DNA from: CAYZXT01 sp964482515
GTDB taxonomy: Bacteria > Elusimicrobiota > Elusimicrobia > FEN-1173
DNA length: 38,610 nt
Direction of reading: 5' to 3'
Assembly (NCBI GenBank): GCA_964482515.1
Contig: CAYZXT010000023.1
Coordinates: 1 to 38,610, forward strand
How positions within the stretch are numbered: position 1 is the first letter of the stretch; each line of letters starts with the position of its first letter. The notes below the pieces were generated by a model. The model had not been told where the DNA came from and made no database searches. It worked only from the letters and a program-made list of their open reading frames with translations. Below are positions 7,858 to 17,900 of this stretch, one piece after another. Made by a program: the position numbers and the translations under genes.

Positions 7858-8252
7858 GTTCGGAACACACCAACGAAATCATCTTGGTAATTGACGACGA
7901 TCCAAGCATTGCTGAATTGATCTCGGATTTCTGTTCCGGTTTGGGGTATTCCGTCCAAACCTTGACCGACAGCACCCGGGCGCTGCAGGCCGTCAAGGAA
8001 TTAAGACCGATTTTGATCACGCTGGATCTGCAGATGCCGGAAGTGGACGGCTTCGACATACTCAAACAGCTCAAAAGCGATGAGGCTACGCGCAACATTC
8101 CCGTCATCATCGTTTCGATCCTCGCCTGCGAAGCGGAACGTCAGGGCCTGCTTTCAGCGGCCCAGGCGATACTCACCAAACCCATCAATTTTCGAAAATT
8201 GCGTGATAGAGTTGATCATTACGTTAAGGAGAAGGGCCGGGAAAAGGAATAG
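7854..8252 (+). CDS. Stand-alone response-regulator receiver domain (CheY-like)
   Basis: 132 residues, only the receiver fold. Acidic pocket Asp14-Asp15-Asp16, phospho-acceptor Asp58 in LDLQMPEVDGFD, switch Ser88 at the end of PVIIVS, and Lys109 in the LTKPI motif are all present, so the domain should be phosphorylatable. No output domain follows; it would act by protein contact. Start GTG with GAGGAGG four bases upstream. It is the first full gene of a probable operon with the TPR, TolC-like and RND genes (47 bases before the next). No histidine kinase lies in the window. Confidence 0.93.
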   Translation: MSSEHTNEIILVIDDDPSIAELISDFCSGLGYSVQTLTDSTRALQAVKELRPILITLDLQMPEVDGFDILKQLKSDEATRNIPVIIVSILACEAERQGLLSAAQAILTKPINFRKLRDRVDHYVKEKGREKE

Positions 8253-8299
8253 GTTCCTCCCGGTATCCTTACGCAATCCCTGACACAATTGACACCCCG

Positions 8300-9676
8300 G
8301 TGGCATCCGTGACCCAGCGAATTTTTTCATTTCCATCGACCGATAAACGTCGGACTTCACGCGCCTCCATCGCCTTTCTAGGCCTGTTCCTCTCCGTCCT
8401 ATCGTCCCTCCCTTTGTGGGGAAACCGAATTCCCAGCAATTTGCCCGCTTCCGAACTGGTGCAACGCGGCTTGGAGTTATATTTGGATCAACGCTATGAG
8501 GAATCGATCGAATTGTTCAGGCGGGCGTTGGAAGTGGACCGCCGCAACGAGGCCGCACGGCAGGGATTGAAGAGCGCCGAAAGGAAACGCAAGGAACTTC
8601 AGGCCAAGCAGGAGGAAATGGAGCGTCCGGCTTTCCATTTCGCCGAACTGTATCTCTCCCGCGGCGAGTGGGTTGAATCCTATGACCGCCTGAAGGCCAT
8701 ATTGCGGCGGAAACCCGATCACCCCAGGGCCCAGTCGCTGGTCGCCAAGATTCGAAAGAAAGCCCAAAACAAATTCGAGGCGGCGGCGCCGAACAGCAAT
8801 GAATGGTTCTATCTCAAGGGCGTTTTGGCCTACCTGAACGGCGATTGGTTCCAGTCCGCCCAGTTGTGGGAACAGGTCTATGCGTTTAATCCGGATCAGG
8901 TGTCTCTGGTCGGACATATCTCCCGCGCCAAACAGAACCTGGAGGATCAGCAGAAGCTGGAGCGCATGAGCTTGCTGCAGAACACGGCTTGGGAAAATAT
9001 TCAAAGAGGCGACTATGAAGAAGCCATCAAAGCCTGGAAAGAACTGTTAACCATCGATTCCAACAATTCAGTGGCACAGGAAGGCATCCAACAGGCCGAG
9101 GAGGCCAAGGCCAAGGACACCGTCCGCAAACGCCAGGAGGAAGTTCAGACGATGTCACAGCAAGCGATGGACGCCTACATCGAGCGGGAATACGGCAAGT
9201 CCAAGGAATTGTGGGGGAAGATTCTGGAATTTGATCCCGACAACACGCTGGCAAAGGATTATCTGAAACGCATCCAGACGCGCGGGCGCGGGAGCGAATA
9301 CGCTTCCGACCCCGGTTATTCCTACACGTCTAAGAGCTCGTACTTCGCCGATGCGTACAAACCCGAGGAAACAAACGGCTACCAAAAAGCCATGTCCTAC
9401 GCGAAGGAGGAAAAGTACGCCGAAGCCGTGGAATATTTGGACCGGTACTTGAGAAAATATCCGGATGAAGCGCGCGCCAAGAGCGCCATGCAGGAAATCA
9501 AAAAGAAACAGGTTGAGCTGTCGGAAAAATTTTACAAAGAGGGACTGGAAGCCTATTCTCAAGGAGTTCCCAAGGAAGCCATTAAAAGCTGGCAGTCGGC
9601 CCTGCGCGTCGACCCCGATTATCAGCGGGCCCGGCAGGCGCTCATCAAGGCGTTGGCGGAGGCTAAACGACAATGA
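8300..9676 (+). CDS. Exported TPR-repeat protein
   Basis: 458 residues with an N-terminal positively charged region and hydrophobic core (IAFLGLFLSVLSSLPLWG, about residues 24-41) that looks like a signal peptide or anchor. About seven tetratricopeptide repeats follow from residue about 50 to the end, e.g. GLELYLDQRYEESIELFRRAL and GLEAYSQGVPKEAIKSWQSAL. The last repeat resembles the last repeat of the PorV-TPR protein upstream (shared pattern YKEGLEA...W..A...DP). No enzyme motif is present. The start is uncertain: GTG 8300 and GTG 8309 are both possible and neither has a clear ribosome-binding site. Its TGA overlaps the next ATG (ATGA), so it is coupled to the TolC-like gene. Probably a periplasmic scaffold for the efflux or export complex. 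Confidence 0.83.
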   Translation: MASVTQRIFSFPSTDKRRTSRASIAFLGLFLSVLSSLPLWGNRIPSNLPASELVQRGLELYLDQRYEESIELFRRALEVDRRNEAARQGLKSAERKRKELQAKQEEMERPAFHFAELYLSRGEWVESYDRLKAILRRKPDHPRAQSLVAKIRKKAQNKFEAAAPNSNEWFYLKGVLAYLNGDWFQSAQLWEQVYAFNPDQVSLVGHISRAKQNLEDQQKLERMSLLQNTAWENIQRGDYEEAIKAWKELLTIDSNNSVAQEGIQQAEEAKAKDTVRKRQEEVQTMSQQAMDAYIEREYGKSKELWGKILEFDPDNTLAKDYLKRIQTRGRGSEYASDPGYSYTSKSSYFADAYKPEETNGYQKAMSYAKEEKYAEAVEYLDRYLRKYPDEARAKSAMQEIKKKQVELSEKFYKEGLEAYSQGVPKEAIKSWQSALRVDPDYQRARQALIKALAEAKRQ

Positions 9677-11556
9677 TCACACTAAAAAAAGCATCGGTCT
9701 GCATGCTAACCGCATCCATGATGTGGGCGCCGTCCTCGGCGGGCGCTCTGGACCAATCCGCCCGGGCCATCGTTGTCGACAGCGTCAGCGTCCAGTCCGG
9801 CGCCAATTCCATCCAGGTGATCATACAGAGCAACGTTCCCATGTCCTACCGCCACACCAGCCAGGAAGACCCTCCCGGCGTTTATTTGTATATGACGGCC
9901 CCCACCGTGAGCAGCCGCCAGGCGATGGAGAAGATTTATAACGACGTGATAGAGGAAATCAGGTTCGTTTATAAAGACATGAAAAGCCCCATGGGCGCGC
10001 CGGTTCCTTTGAATTACATCTATTTGAAACTCAAACAACCGACCGGCTACACGGTCGTGCAGAAGGATTGGATCACCGTGGTTGAATTGAAGAATCGCGT
10101 GCACAAGTACACGAGGGCCGCGGCCAAGTTCAATCCGGAGGATAACGCCTATAAGCCGCGGAGCGAGCGGAAGAAGGATGTGGCCGTTTTGCCTCCGAAC
10201 CCCACGCTGCAGGATTTTTTGGACGTGGGGTTGCGCAACAGCGTCGCCCTGCAGTTGGCGGAACAAGACCACGGCGTGGCCAAGTTGCGCTTCTTCGACG
10301 CTTCGCGCGCCATGTTCCCCGCGCTGACCGGCCGGTACGTGGAGTCCCATGGGACCATGTTGCTCGACCCCACGATCCCCGACGACGACGTTGATTTCGA
10401 ACGGAGGGAATTCGGATTGCAGGTCGGCCAGCCCATCTTTGAAAGCGGACGCCTGTATTACGCCATGCGTCAGGCGTCCATGCAAAAAACCGTTTCGGCG
10501 CAGAACGTCCGCAAGACGCGCGAGGAAGTCGCTTTTGAAATTAAAAAGGCCTACTACAACCTCATCAAGGCCCAAAGGGCGGTCAAGCTCCGCCAGTCCG
10601 CCAAGGCCAACGTCGAGCAGGTCGTCGAGATGACGCGGAAGAAGAAGCAGTTGGAAATGGTGACGCAGACGGAAGCCCTGAGCGCCGAATCCCAGTATTC
10701 GCAGATGTCGTATAAGTTGATATCCGAGCAGCGGGACCTGGAACTGGCGCAGTTGAAAATGGCGGCCCTCTTGAATTTGCCCGAGGATCTGCAGGAAGAT
10801 ATCCCTGATCCCAAGGACGATGTCTCCCCGGATCACGTATTGCGGATCGAGACGCCTTTGGCGACATTGGTCCAGCTCGCGCAAAAACACCGGCCCGATC
10901 TCATTTCCGCGGATTATTCCGCGCGGTATCACAATTACGGGGAAAAAGTGGCGAAGGCGGACACGCGCCTACGTATCGACGCCAGCGGATTCGTCGGAAA
11001 ATCCGGCGGCGCATTCGACGCCGAGGATCTTCAACTCCGTTCAAGTTGGAATGTGGGGCTTCAGGCGCGGATGTTCTTCCTCGGCAACTCCATGAAGGGC
11101 ACCGGCACGGGTGAGAAGACAAGCCCGGACCTGGGCGAGACCAGCCGCACGCAGACCAACGCCCGGACGGCCGAACTCGGCCTTTTGGACGGCATCAAGG
11201 GAATGGCGGATCGCCGCCAGGCCCGCATCGCCCGCGAACGGGCCGCCAATGATTTTGAACAGATGCGCCGACAAGTGGCGATGGACGTCAAGGAAGCCTA
11301 TTACAACGTTGAGAAGGCCATCCTCCAGCTTCGTTCCACCATGCAGGATATGGATTACCGGAAAAAGGACCTCGACATCGTCCGCCAGAAGGAGAAGTTG
11401 AACCTCGCCGACCCCTCCCAGCGGATGAGCGCGGAATCCTACTTCGTCGAAGCGGGTGTGGCGGCCGAGGATGCGATGGCTTTCTACAAGGTGTCCGTCG
11501 CTTCGTTGGATAAAGCCTTGGGAGTTCCCTACGAAACGGTCAAAGGATCCCAGTAA
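9673..11556 (+). CDS. TolC-family outer-membrane efflux protein with AMIN-like N-terminal domain
   Basis: 627 residues, longer than the 420-490 usual for TolC relatives. A signal peptide is at about 1-25. Residues about 30-145 resemble AMIN domains of secretins and amidases: VDSVSVQSGANSIQVIIQSN, then a P-x-V-Y-L-Y strand, which may bind peptidoglycan. From about residue 173 (NPTLQDFLDVGLRNSVALQ) the outer-membrane efflux fold begins, with two helical coiled-coil halves; paired motifs EIKKAYYNLIKAQRAV and DVKEAYYNVEKAILQL mark the internal repeat. A Gly/Thr-rich segment near 475-495 lies between the halves. GGAGG at 9658-9662 serves the start, which overlaps the previous stop. It should form the outer-membrane duct for the RND pumps that follow. 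The TolC part is confident, the AMIN part moderate. Confidence 0.85.
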   Translation: MITLKKASVCMLTASMMWAPSSAGALDQSARAIVVDSVSVQSGANSIQVIIQSNVPMSYRHTSQEDPPGVYLYMTAPTVSSRQAMEKIYNDVIEEIRFVYKDMKSPMGAPVPLNYIYLKLKQPTGYTVVQKDWITVVELKNRVHKYTRAAAKFNPEDNAYKPRSERKKDVAVLPPNPTLQDFLDVGLRNSVALQLAEQDHGVAKLRFFDASRAMFPALTGRYVESHGTMLLDPTIPDDDVDFERREFGLQVGQPIFESGRLYYAMRQASMQKTVSAQNVRKTREEVAFEIKKAYYNLIKAQRAVKLRQSAKANVEQVVEMTRKKKQLEMVTQTEALSAESQYSQMSYKLISEQRDLELAQLKMAALLNLPEDLQEDIPDPKDDVSPDHVLRIETPLATLVQLAQKHRPDLISADYSARYHNYGEKVAKADTRLRIDASGFVGKSGGAFDAEDLQLRSSWNVGLQARMFFLGNSMKGTGTGEKTSPDLGETSRTQTNARTAELGLLDGIKGMADRRQARIARERAANDFEQMRRQVAMDVKEAYYNVEKAILQLRSTMQDMDYRKKDLDIVRQKEKLNLADPSQRMSAESYFVEAGVAAEDAMAFYKVSVASLDKALGVPYETVKGSQ

Positions 11557-11594
11557 CTTCCGTCAATGATCGACAGCCAGGAGCGTAATCCTAC

Positions 11595-14500
11595 ATGAGC
11601 GTCTCCAGCTTTTGCGTCAAACGTCCGGTCACGACCACCATGATCTATTTGGCGTTGATCCTCATCGGAATGATCGCCTGGACGAAAATGCCGCGCGAGC
11701 TGTTCACCAATATTTCCTTCCCCCAACTGACCGTTATAACCCACTACGGAAACGCCGCCCCCGAAGAAATGGAAAACCTCATCACGAAGCTGATCGAAGA
11801 AGGCGTCGGGACGGTCCCCAACCTGAAGCGCGTACGCTCCATATCGAAGGAAGGCGTTTCCCTGGTCACTTTGGAATTCGATTGGGGAACGGACATGGGC
11901 TTGGCCCATTTGGCGGCGCGGGAAAAGATCGACCAAATCAAGGACCGATTGCCTTCCGAAGCCGAGGAACCCATCATCAACCGGTTGAATCCCTTCGCCC
12001 GGCCGATGATGATCTATTCCATCAGCGGGGAAGTCCCCATGCCGGCCCTGACGGACATCGCCAAGCGCGTGATCAAGCAGCGCCTGGAGAAGGTGAACGG
12101 CGTCGCCTCGGCCACCATCTCCGGCGGCAAGGAGCGCGAGATATTGGTGGAAGTGGACCGCGGACGAATGGAGGCTTCGAAAGTTTCGCTGGCCGGCATC
12201 GTTGATTCCCTAAAGAACACCAACCTCAATTACCCGGCGGGTACGACGCAGGGGAAGTTTTATGAGTATCTGGTGCGGACCATCGGCGAATTCAAGAACA
12301 TAGGCGAGATCGGCCGGACCGTGATCCAGATGGACCGGGCCCCGGGTGAAGATTTTTTCCAGCAAAAGAACATGGAAGCCGGCCGCATGAGCCATTCCAA
12401 GGATGAACGGTTCGTCCATCTGGACGCCCTGGCCGAGATCAGGGACACATTCAGGGAAACCACCAGCTTTTCGCGCTATAACGGGCAGGAGAACGTTTCG
12501 ATTTCGGTCCAAAAGCAGTCCGATGCCAACGCCATCAAATCCGCCGTGCGGGTCAAGAACGCCATCGAGGAAATCAAGACCGCCCTTCCGAACGCCGTCC
12601 GTTTGGAGCTGGTCTACGACGAGACGTCTTTCATAAAGACCGCCATCAACGGGGTTTTCATGGACGGGGTCGTCGGTGCCTTTTTGGCGTTCCTCGTATT
12701 GCTGCTGTTCCTGAACAATTTAAAGGACGCTTCGATCGTGAGCATCGCCATCCCCATGTCTGTGCTGGCGATTTTTATCCTCATGTTTTTTAAGGGGATC
12801 AGCATCAACATGCTGTCCCTGGCCGGGTTGGGCCTGGCCATCGGGAACCTCGTGGATAACTCCATCGTCGTGGTGGAGAACGCGGCGCGCGTCCGCTCGA
12901 ACGGCGCGGACATCGAAAGCGCGGCCATCGAAGGGGCTGACGAAGTGGGAGCCTCGATGGTCACTTCCGGCTTGACCAACGCCGCCGTCGTTCTGCCTTT
13001 GTTGTTCGGCAAGGGTCTGTCCCAGCAGCTGTTCATCGATCTGTTCTTCTCGACCATCGGCGCAGGTATCATCAGCATGTTCGTTTCCTTGACCCTGATT
13101 CCCAGGTTGGTGGCGCACCCGCTCCTCCCGGTGGGCGTCATGGATCAAATCCTGGCGTCATTGCGACGAACGTTTAGGCGGGAAATACAACAGGATGCCC
13201 CGTCCTACATGGGCGGAGAGGCCGAAACTCAGCCGAAGAATCCGGTGGCAAGCATTTTTCTGAAACCGGCCCGCTTCCTGCAATATTGGTGCGACTCATC
13301 CCGAGGGTTCGGGGTCATCACGCAAAAATACAGAAATCTGCTGGATCACTTCATTACCTACCCGAAAAGGCTCTTCCTGATCCTCAGCGGGCTGATCCTG
13401 TTCGCCGTGACGGTTTTTGTTTTTCATGAAAAGGTCTTCATGCCCAAGTTCGATCAGGGACAGTTCATTATCCGCGTCAACATGCCAGTGGGCACGCGGC
13501 TTGAAGTCACCGACCGTGTGACGCACCGGATCGAGGAGGTCTTGAAGGGGACCGTGGGCATAAAAGATTTGACGGCCAACGTGGGTTCGGCCAGCTCCGA
13601 AGCCGTGGAGGCTTTGGGGTCGCACCAGGGCCAGGTGGTCGTGAGCTTGGAGCGGGAGAATATCAATCGGCCCACGGTGGACGTGATCGAGGAGCTGAAG
13701 GACCGGTTCGAGCAGCTGAACGTGGAAGGAGCCGACGTGATATTCGTCCTACAGGACAGCGTCCTGTCGTCCCTCTTCGAGACCGCTGAGCCGGTGGTTG
13801 TGGAAATCAAAGGCCCGGATTTGACCACGCTGAAAAAGATTTCGCAGGACATCATGGAGCAGCTCAACGGGGTTCAGGGAATATTCGGAGTGAAGAGCAG
13901 CTTCGCCCTTCCGTCTTCAGAAACGAGAGTGTCGATCGATAAAGACCGGTCGTCCGCCTATCAGCTCTCCGTCGCCGAAATCGCGCGCACGGCCCTGATC
14001 GGCATCAAAGGCTATGTGGCCACGACGTATAAAGAGGGCGGGCAGGAGGTCAACGTCCGCGTTCAGCTGCGCCCCGAGGACCGAGCGTCCGTGGATGACA
14101 TCCGCCGCTTGTCTGTGAGGGCGCCGTCCGGCGTCATGGTTCCACTCTCGGAAATCGCCGATTTGAAGGCGGGGCAGGGGCCCAGTGAAATCAAGAGGGT
14201 CGACCAGCAGAGGACGATCGTGGTGTCGGCCAACGTGCTCAAGCGCAGCGTCAGCGACGTGCTTAAGGATGTCCAGGGGATTGTCGATTCCTATGAACAC
14301 CTGGCGGACTACAACCTGTTCCTCACCGGAGAAAGTTCGGAGGTCAAGGAAGCGTTTGGCGGCCTTTCCATCGCTTTAATTTTCGCCTCGCTGTTGGTTT
14401 ACATGATCATGGCCGCGGAGTTCGAGTCTTTTGTCCAGCCGCTCATCATCATGACGACGGTTCCGTTTTGCGTCATAGGCGTGGCCTTCACCGTCTTCTT

Positions 14501-14966
14501 TTCACGGATTCCCATCAGCGCTCCCGTCATCCTGGGAACAATCATCCTGGCCGGACAAGTCGTGAACTCCGGAATCATCCTGATCGATTTCATGAACCAT
14601 CTTAAAGGGGAAGGAAAACTGGACCTGAGGGAGATCGTGCTCACGACCTGCACCACGCGCCTTCGGGCCATCTCCATGACCGTTCTGACCACACTTTTGG
14701 GCGTGTTACCTTTGGCCCTCGGTTTCAGCGAGGGCTCGGAGATTTCATCCCCGGTGGCGAAGGTGACCTTCGGCGGGCTGCTGGTTTCATCCCTCCTCTC
14801 TTTGTTCGTCGTGCCGGTCTTCTACTATTACTTCGAACAGTGGCAGGCTCGGAAAGCGGCTCAGCATGCCGCTTCCGGGGAAGAGGCCGCGTCCCTGGGG
14901 GAGCCGGCCACGGAAGGAGAGGGGGACATTCCCCCTGACTCGTCGGCCATCGTTCCGGCGGGATGA
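11595..14966 (+). CDS. RND-family permease 1 (AcrB/HAE1-like)
   Basis: Inner-membrane trimeric proton-driven transporter. At 1,123 residues it is slightly longer than AcrB because of extra sequence around residues 515-580 and a charged C-terminal tail. Helix 1 (RPVTTTMIYLALILIGMIAW), the two periplasmic porter halves and the duplicated 6-helix blocks are evident. In helix 4 the proton-relay pair is Asp421-Asn422 (LVDNSIVVVEN) instead of Asp-Asp; in helix 10 the AcrB lysine position is Asn991 (VVNSGIILIDF). This is the pattern of the VDN/VVN subgroup, common in other phyla. CAGGAG at 11578-11583 precedes ATG. The gene follows the TolC-like gene by 38 bases and the second RND gene follows by 12. 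Substrate unknown; no adaptor gene is adjacent. Confidence 0.95.
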   Translation: MSVSSFCVKRPVTTTMIYLALILIGMIAWTKMPRELFTNISFPQLTVITHYGNAAPEEMENLITKLIEEGVGTVPNLKRVRSISKEGVSLVTLEFDWGTDMGLAHLAAREKIDQIKDRLPSEAEEPIINRLNPFARPMMIYSISGEVPMPALTDIAKRVIKQRLEKVNGVASATISGGKEREILVEVDRGRMEASKVSLAGIVDSLKNTNLNYPAGTTQGKFYEYLVRTIGEFKNIGEIGRTVIQMDRAPGEDFFQQKNMEAGRMSHSKDERFVHLDALAEIRDTFRETTSFSRYNGQENVSISVQKQSDANAIKSAVRVKNAIEEIKTALPNAVRLELVYDETSFIKTAINGVFMDGVVGAFLAFLVLLLFLNNLKDASIVSIAIPMSVLAIFILMFFKGISINMLSLAGLGLAIGNLVDNSIVVVENAARVRSNGADIESAAIEGADEVGASMVTSGLTNAAVVLPLLFGKGLSQQLFIDLFFSTIGAGIISMFVSLTLIPRLVAHPLLPVGVMDQILASLRRTFRREIQQDAPSYMGGEAETQPKNPVASIFLKPARFLQYWCDSSRGFGVITQKYRNLLDHFITYPKRLFLILSGLILFAVTVFVFHEKVFMPKFDQGQFIIRVNMPVGTRLEVTDRVTHRIEEVLKGTVGIKDLTANVGSASSEAVEALGSHQGQVVVSLERENINRPTVDVIEELKDRFEQLNVEGADVIFVLQDSVLSSLFETAEPVVVEIKGPDLTTLKKISQDIMEQLNGVQGIFGVKSSFALPSSETRVSIDKDRSSAYQLSVAEIARTALIGIKGYVATTYKEGGQEVNVRVQLRPEDRASVDDIRRLSVRAPSGVMVPLSEIADLKAGQGPSEIKRVDQQRTIVVSANVLKRSVSDVLKDVQGIVDSYEHLADYNLFLTGESSEVKEAFGGLSIALIFASLLVYMIMAAEFESFVQPLIIMTTVPFCVIGVAFTVFFSRIPISAPVILGTIILAGQVVNSGIILIDFMNHLKGEGKLDLREIVLTTCTTRLRAISMTVLTTLLGVLPLALGFSEGSEISSPVAKVTFGGLLVSSLLSLFVVPVFYYYFEQWQARKAAQHAASGEEAASLGEPATEGEGDIPPDSSAIVPAG

Positions 14967-14978
14967 GGCGTCTCGGCC

Positions 14979-17900
14979 ATGAGCATGACGTCTTTCTCCA
15001 TCGAGCGGCCCATCAGCACGCTCATGATGTACCTGGCCTTCATGATGCTCGGTGTCTTCGCTCTCTTCCGGATGCCTGTGGAGTTGATGCCCAATTCGCA
15101 ATCGGGGTCCCTCACGGTCACGGTGGGGATACGCGGCGGCCTTCCTCCCGAAGACATTGAAACTCTCGTCACAAAAGTCATTGAAGACGCGGTCAGCTCC
15201 ACTGCCAAGCTGAAAGGAATGATGTCCGTCTCCCGCAAGGAGCGGGCCGTCGTCACCATGCAGTTCGAGCCCGGCACGGACCTCTCCTACGTCGCGCTGG
15301 ACGTGCAGGAGCGCATCGCCAAGATCCGTAATAAGCTTCCCCGCGACATCGAAAAACCCCTTATCGCCCATTACAACGAAGCCGATTATCCGGTCGTGAT
15401 CCTGGCCCTCACCAGCGACAAGTTCACGCCGGAGCAATTACGGGACCTGGTGGACAACAATTTGAAGCCGGCCCTGGCGCGCGTGGATGGCGTCGCGAAC
15501 ATCGAAGTGGGCGGCGGCCGCGAAAGAAAAATCCTGGTGGAGTTCGACCAGGGCCGCCTGCAGGCCTACCAGCTGCCCATTCAAAGGATCATCGGCGAGC
15601 TGGGCGTCAACAACCTCAACATCCTAACCGGAAAAACCAAGGACGAACGGAATTCCTATTACGTGCGCGCCATGGGACAATTCCAAACCATCGACGAAAT
15701 GAAGAAGCTGGGGATCGCGGTGACGAAGGAAGGCTCGCGGATCCGACTGGGCGACGTGGCGGAGGTTCGGGACTTCTACATGGAAGCCACCAGTTTTTCA
15801 CGTTTGAACCGCAAACCGAACGTGGCGGTTTATATACAAAAGGAGTCTCAGTCGAACACGATCAAGGCGGCCCGAAAGATCCAACAGGTGATGAAGCGGT
15901 TTAAAACCGAGACCATGCCGCCCGGCGTCGAGATGATCGTCGTTTCCGATCAATCGATCTTCATCCGGGAAGCCATCTCCAACGTCATAAAAGCCCTCTA
16001 CGAAGGCGCATTGTTCACCGCCATCATCCTTTGGATCTTCGTCAAGGATTTGAAGCACACGGCCATCATTCTCGTGTCGCTGCCGCTTTCCGTCATCCTG
16101 ACCTTCGGTATGATGTATCTTTCCAAGATCGGCATCAACGTGATGACGCTTTCGGGCCTCGCCTTGGGGATCGGCATGTTGGTGGACAACTCCATCGTCG
16201 TGCTCTTCCGCATCATTCAGAACAAGCAGGACTACTTCGCAAAGCATCCGGGCGTCGACCGCGTCGACTCGGAAACCTCCAAGGACCTCGTTCTGCATTC
16301 CTGCCGTGAGATCGTCCTGCCGATCTTCGCTTCGACCCTGGCCTGCGTGATCGTTTTCATTCCGATCATGTTCATCAACAAGCAGATCCAAATCCTCTAC
16401 ACGGGACTGGCTCTCACCGTGACCTATTCTCTCGTCTGCTCGTTTTTCGTCGCGTTGACCATCATTCCCATGCTCGCCATCCGGATTCCCATGGAGCGCC
16501 AAGCGACGGAACAGATGCTGTCCGACGGGCAAAGGCTGTTCCTGTTGGGCCTGTGGGGAAAGACCAAGGCCATCCTGGACAAAACCCCGCTCTCCGGGCT
16601 CGCCGTCAAGGCTTATGAAAAAGGACGCATCGGCGCGAGGCTGTTGTGGGGGCATGTGGCGGCGCGCACGCAACCCAAGCACCGCGATCCGAAATACGTC
16701 TATCGGCGGCTGCGTTCGTTATCGGTCAGGCACCGCTACCGACTTCTGTTGTACGTTTTCATCGCCTTTCTGATCGCGGGATACGCCTACGGCCGGTTTT
16801 TGGAAAAAGACTTCATGGGTTCGACGGAGCAGGATGAGTTCGTCATTTTTGTGGAATTGCCTTCCGGCACGAAGCTGGGGATTTCGGACCAGGTCGTGGG
16901 GGAAGTGGAGAAAATACTTTCGGAGGATCCGGACATCAAAGGGATGGTCAAAACCGCGGCGGCGCGGGTTGAAGGGTGGTCCTCCAAGGTCTATGTGACG
17001 GTCTCGCCCCAATCGGAACGCACGCGCACGGTACAGGAAATCATCGACAACCTTCGTCCGAAAGTAGCGGAGGTGGGAGCGGTCTATGATGCCTTCGTCT
17101 ATTTCTCCGAACCGTCCAGTTCCAAGGAGTTTCTGATCGACCTGTTCGGCCTCCAATATGAAAAGCTTCGGGACATCGCCGTGGCCGTGTCGAAGGAATT
17201 GGGGACAATTTCCGGGTTGGCCGACGTGAAGCTGCGCTACAAACCCGGACAGCCGGAAATCAAAATCATCGTCGACAAGGACCGGGCCGCGCTGTTCGGT
17301 TTCACGGTGAAGGACATCGCCGAAACCCTGCACGCGCAAATCCGCGGTCTACGGGCGACTTATTTCTATACTCAAAACCTTCAGATCGAAACGGTCGCGC
17401 GCCTCCAGGAGAAGGACCGGAAGACCGTCGAAGACCTGAATTATTTGACCATCGTCGGCCCGGACGGGACCATCGTGCCGCTGATGCAACTGTCCAGCAT
17501 GGAGTACGGCCTCACCCCCAGCGAGATTTATCGAAAGGACAAGCAGCGCATGATCCAGGTCAGCGCAAACCGCGAAAGTTTGGCGCTCGGCAAGGCGGCT
17601 AAACTGACTATGGCCAAATTAAGGAAGCTCGATTTTCCCACGGGATACTATTACCAGGTCGGCGGCGATTTCGAGCAGATGCTGGACAATGAACGCGAGT
17701 TCCGGTTCGCTTTTTTCATCATGGTGGGATTGCTTTACATCCTGCTGGCTTGTCTCTTTGAATCCTACGCCGTTCCGCTCCTGATCATGTTGACGGTGCC
17801 TCTGGCCGTGATTTCGGTGGTTCCGGTGCTACTCATCGGCCGGATCAGCGTTACCATCGGCGTTTATCTGGGCCTCATCATGCTCGGCGGCAAGGTCGTG

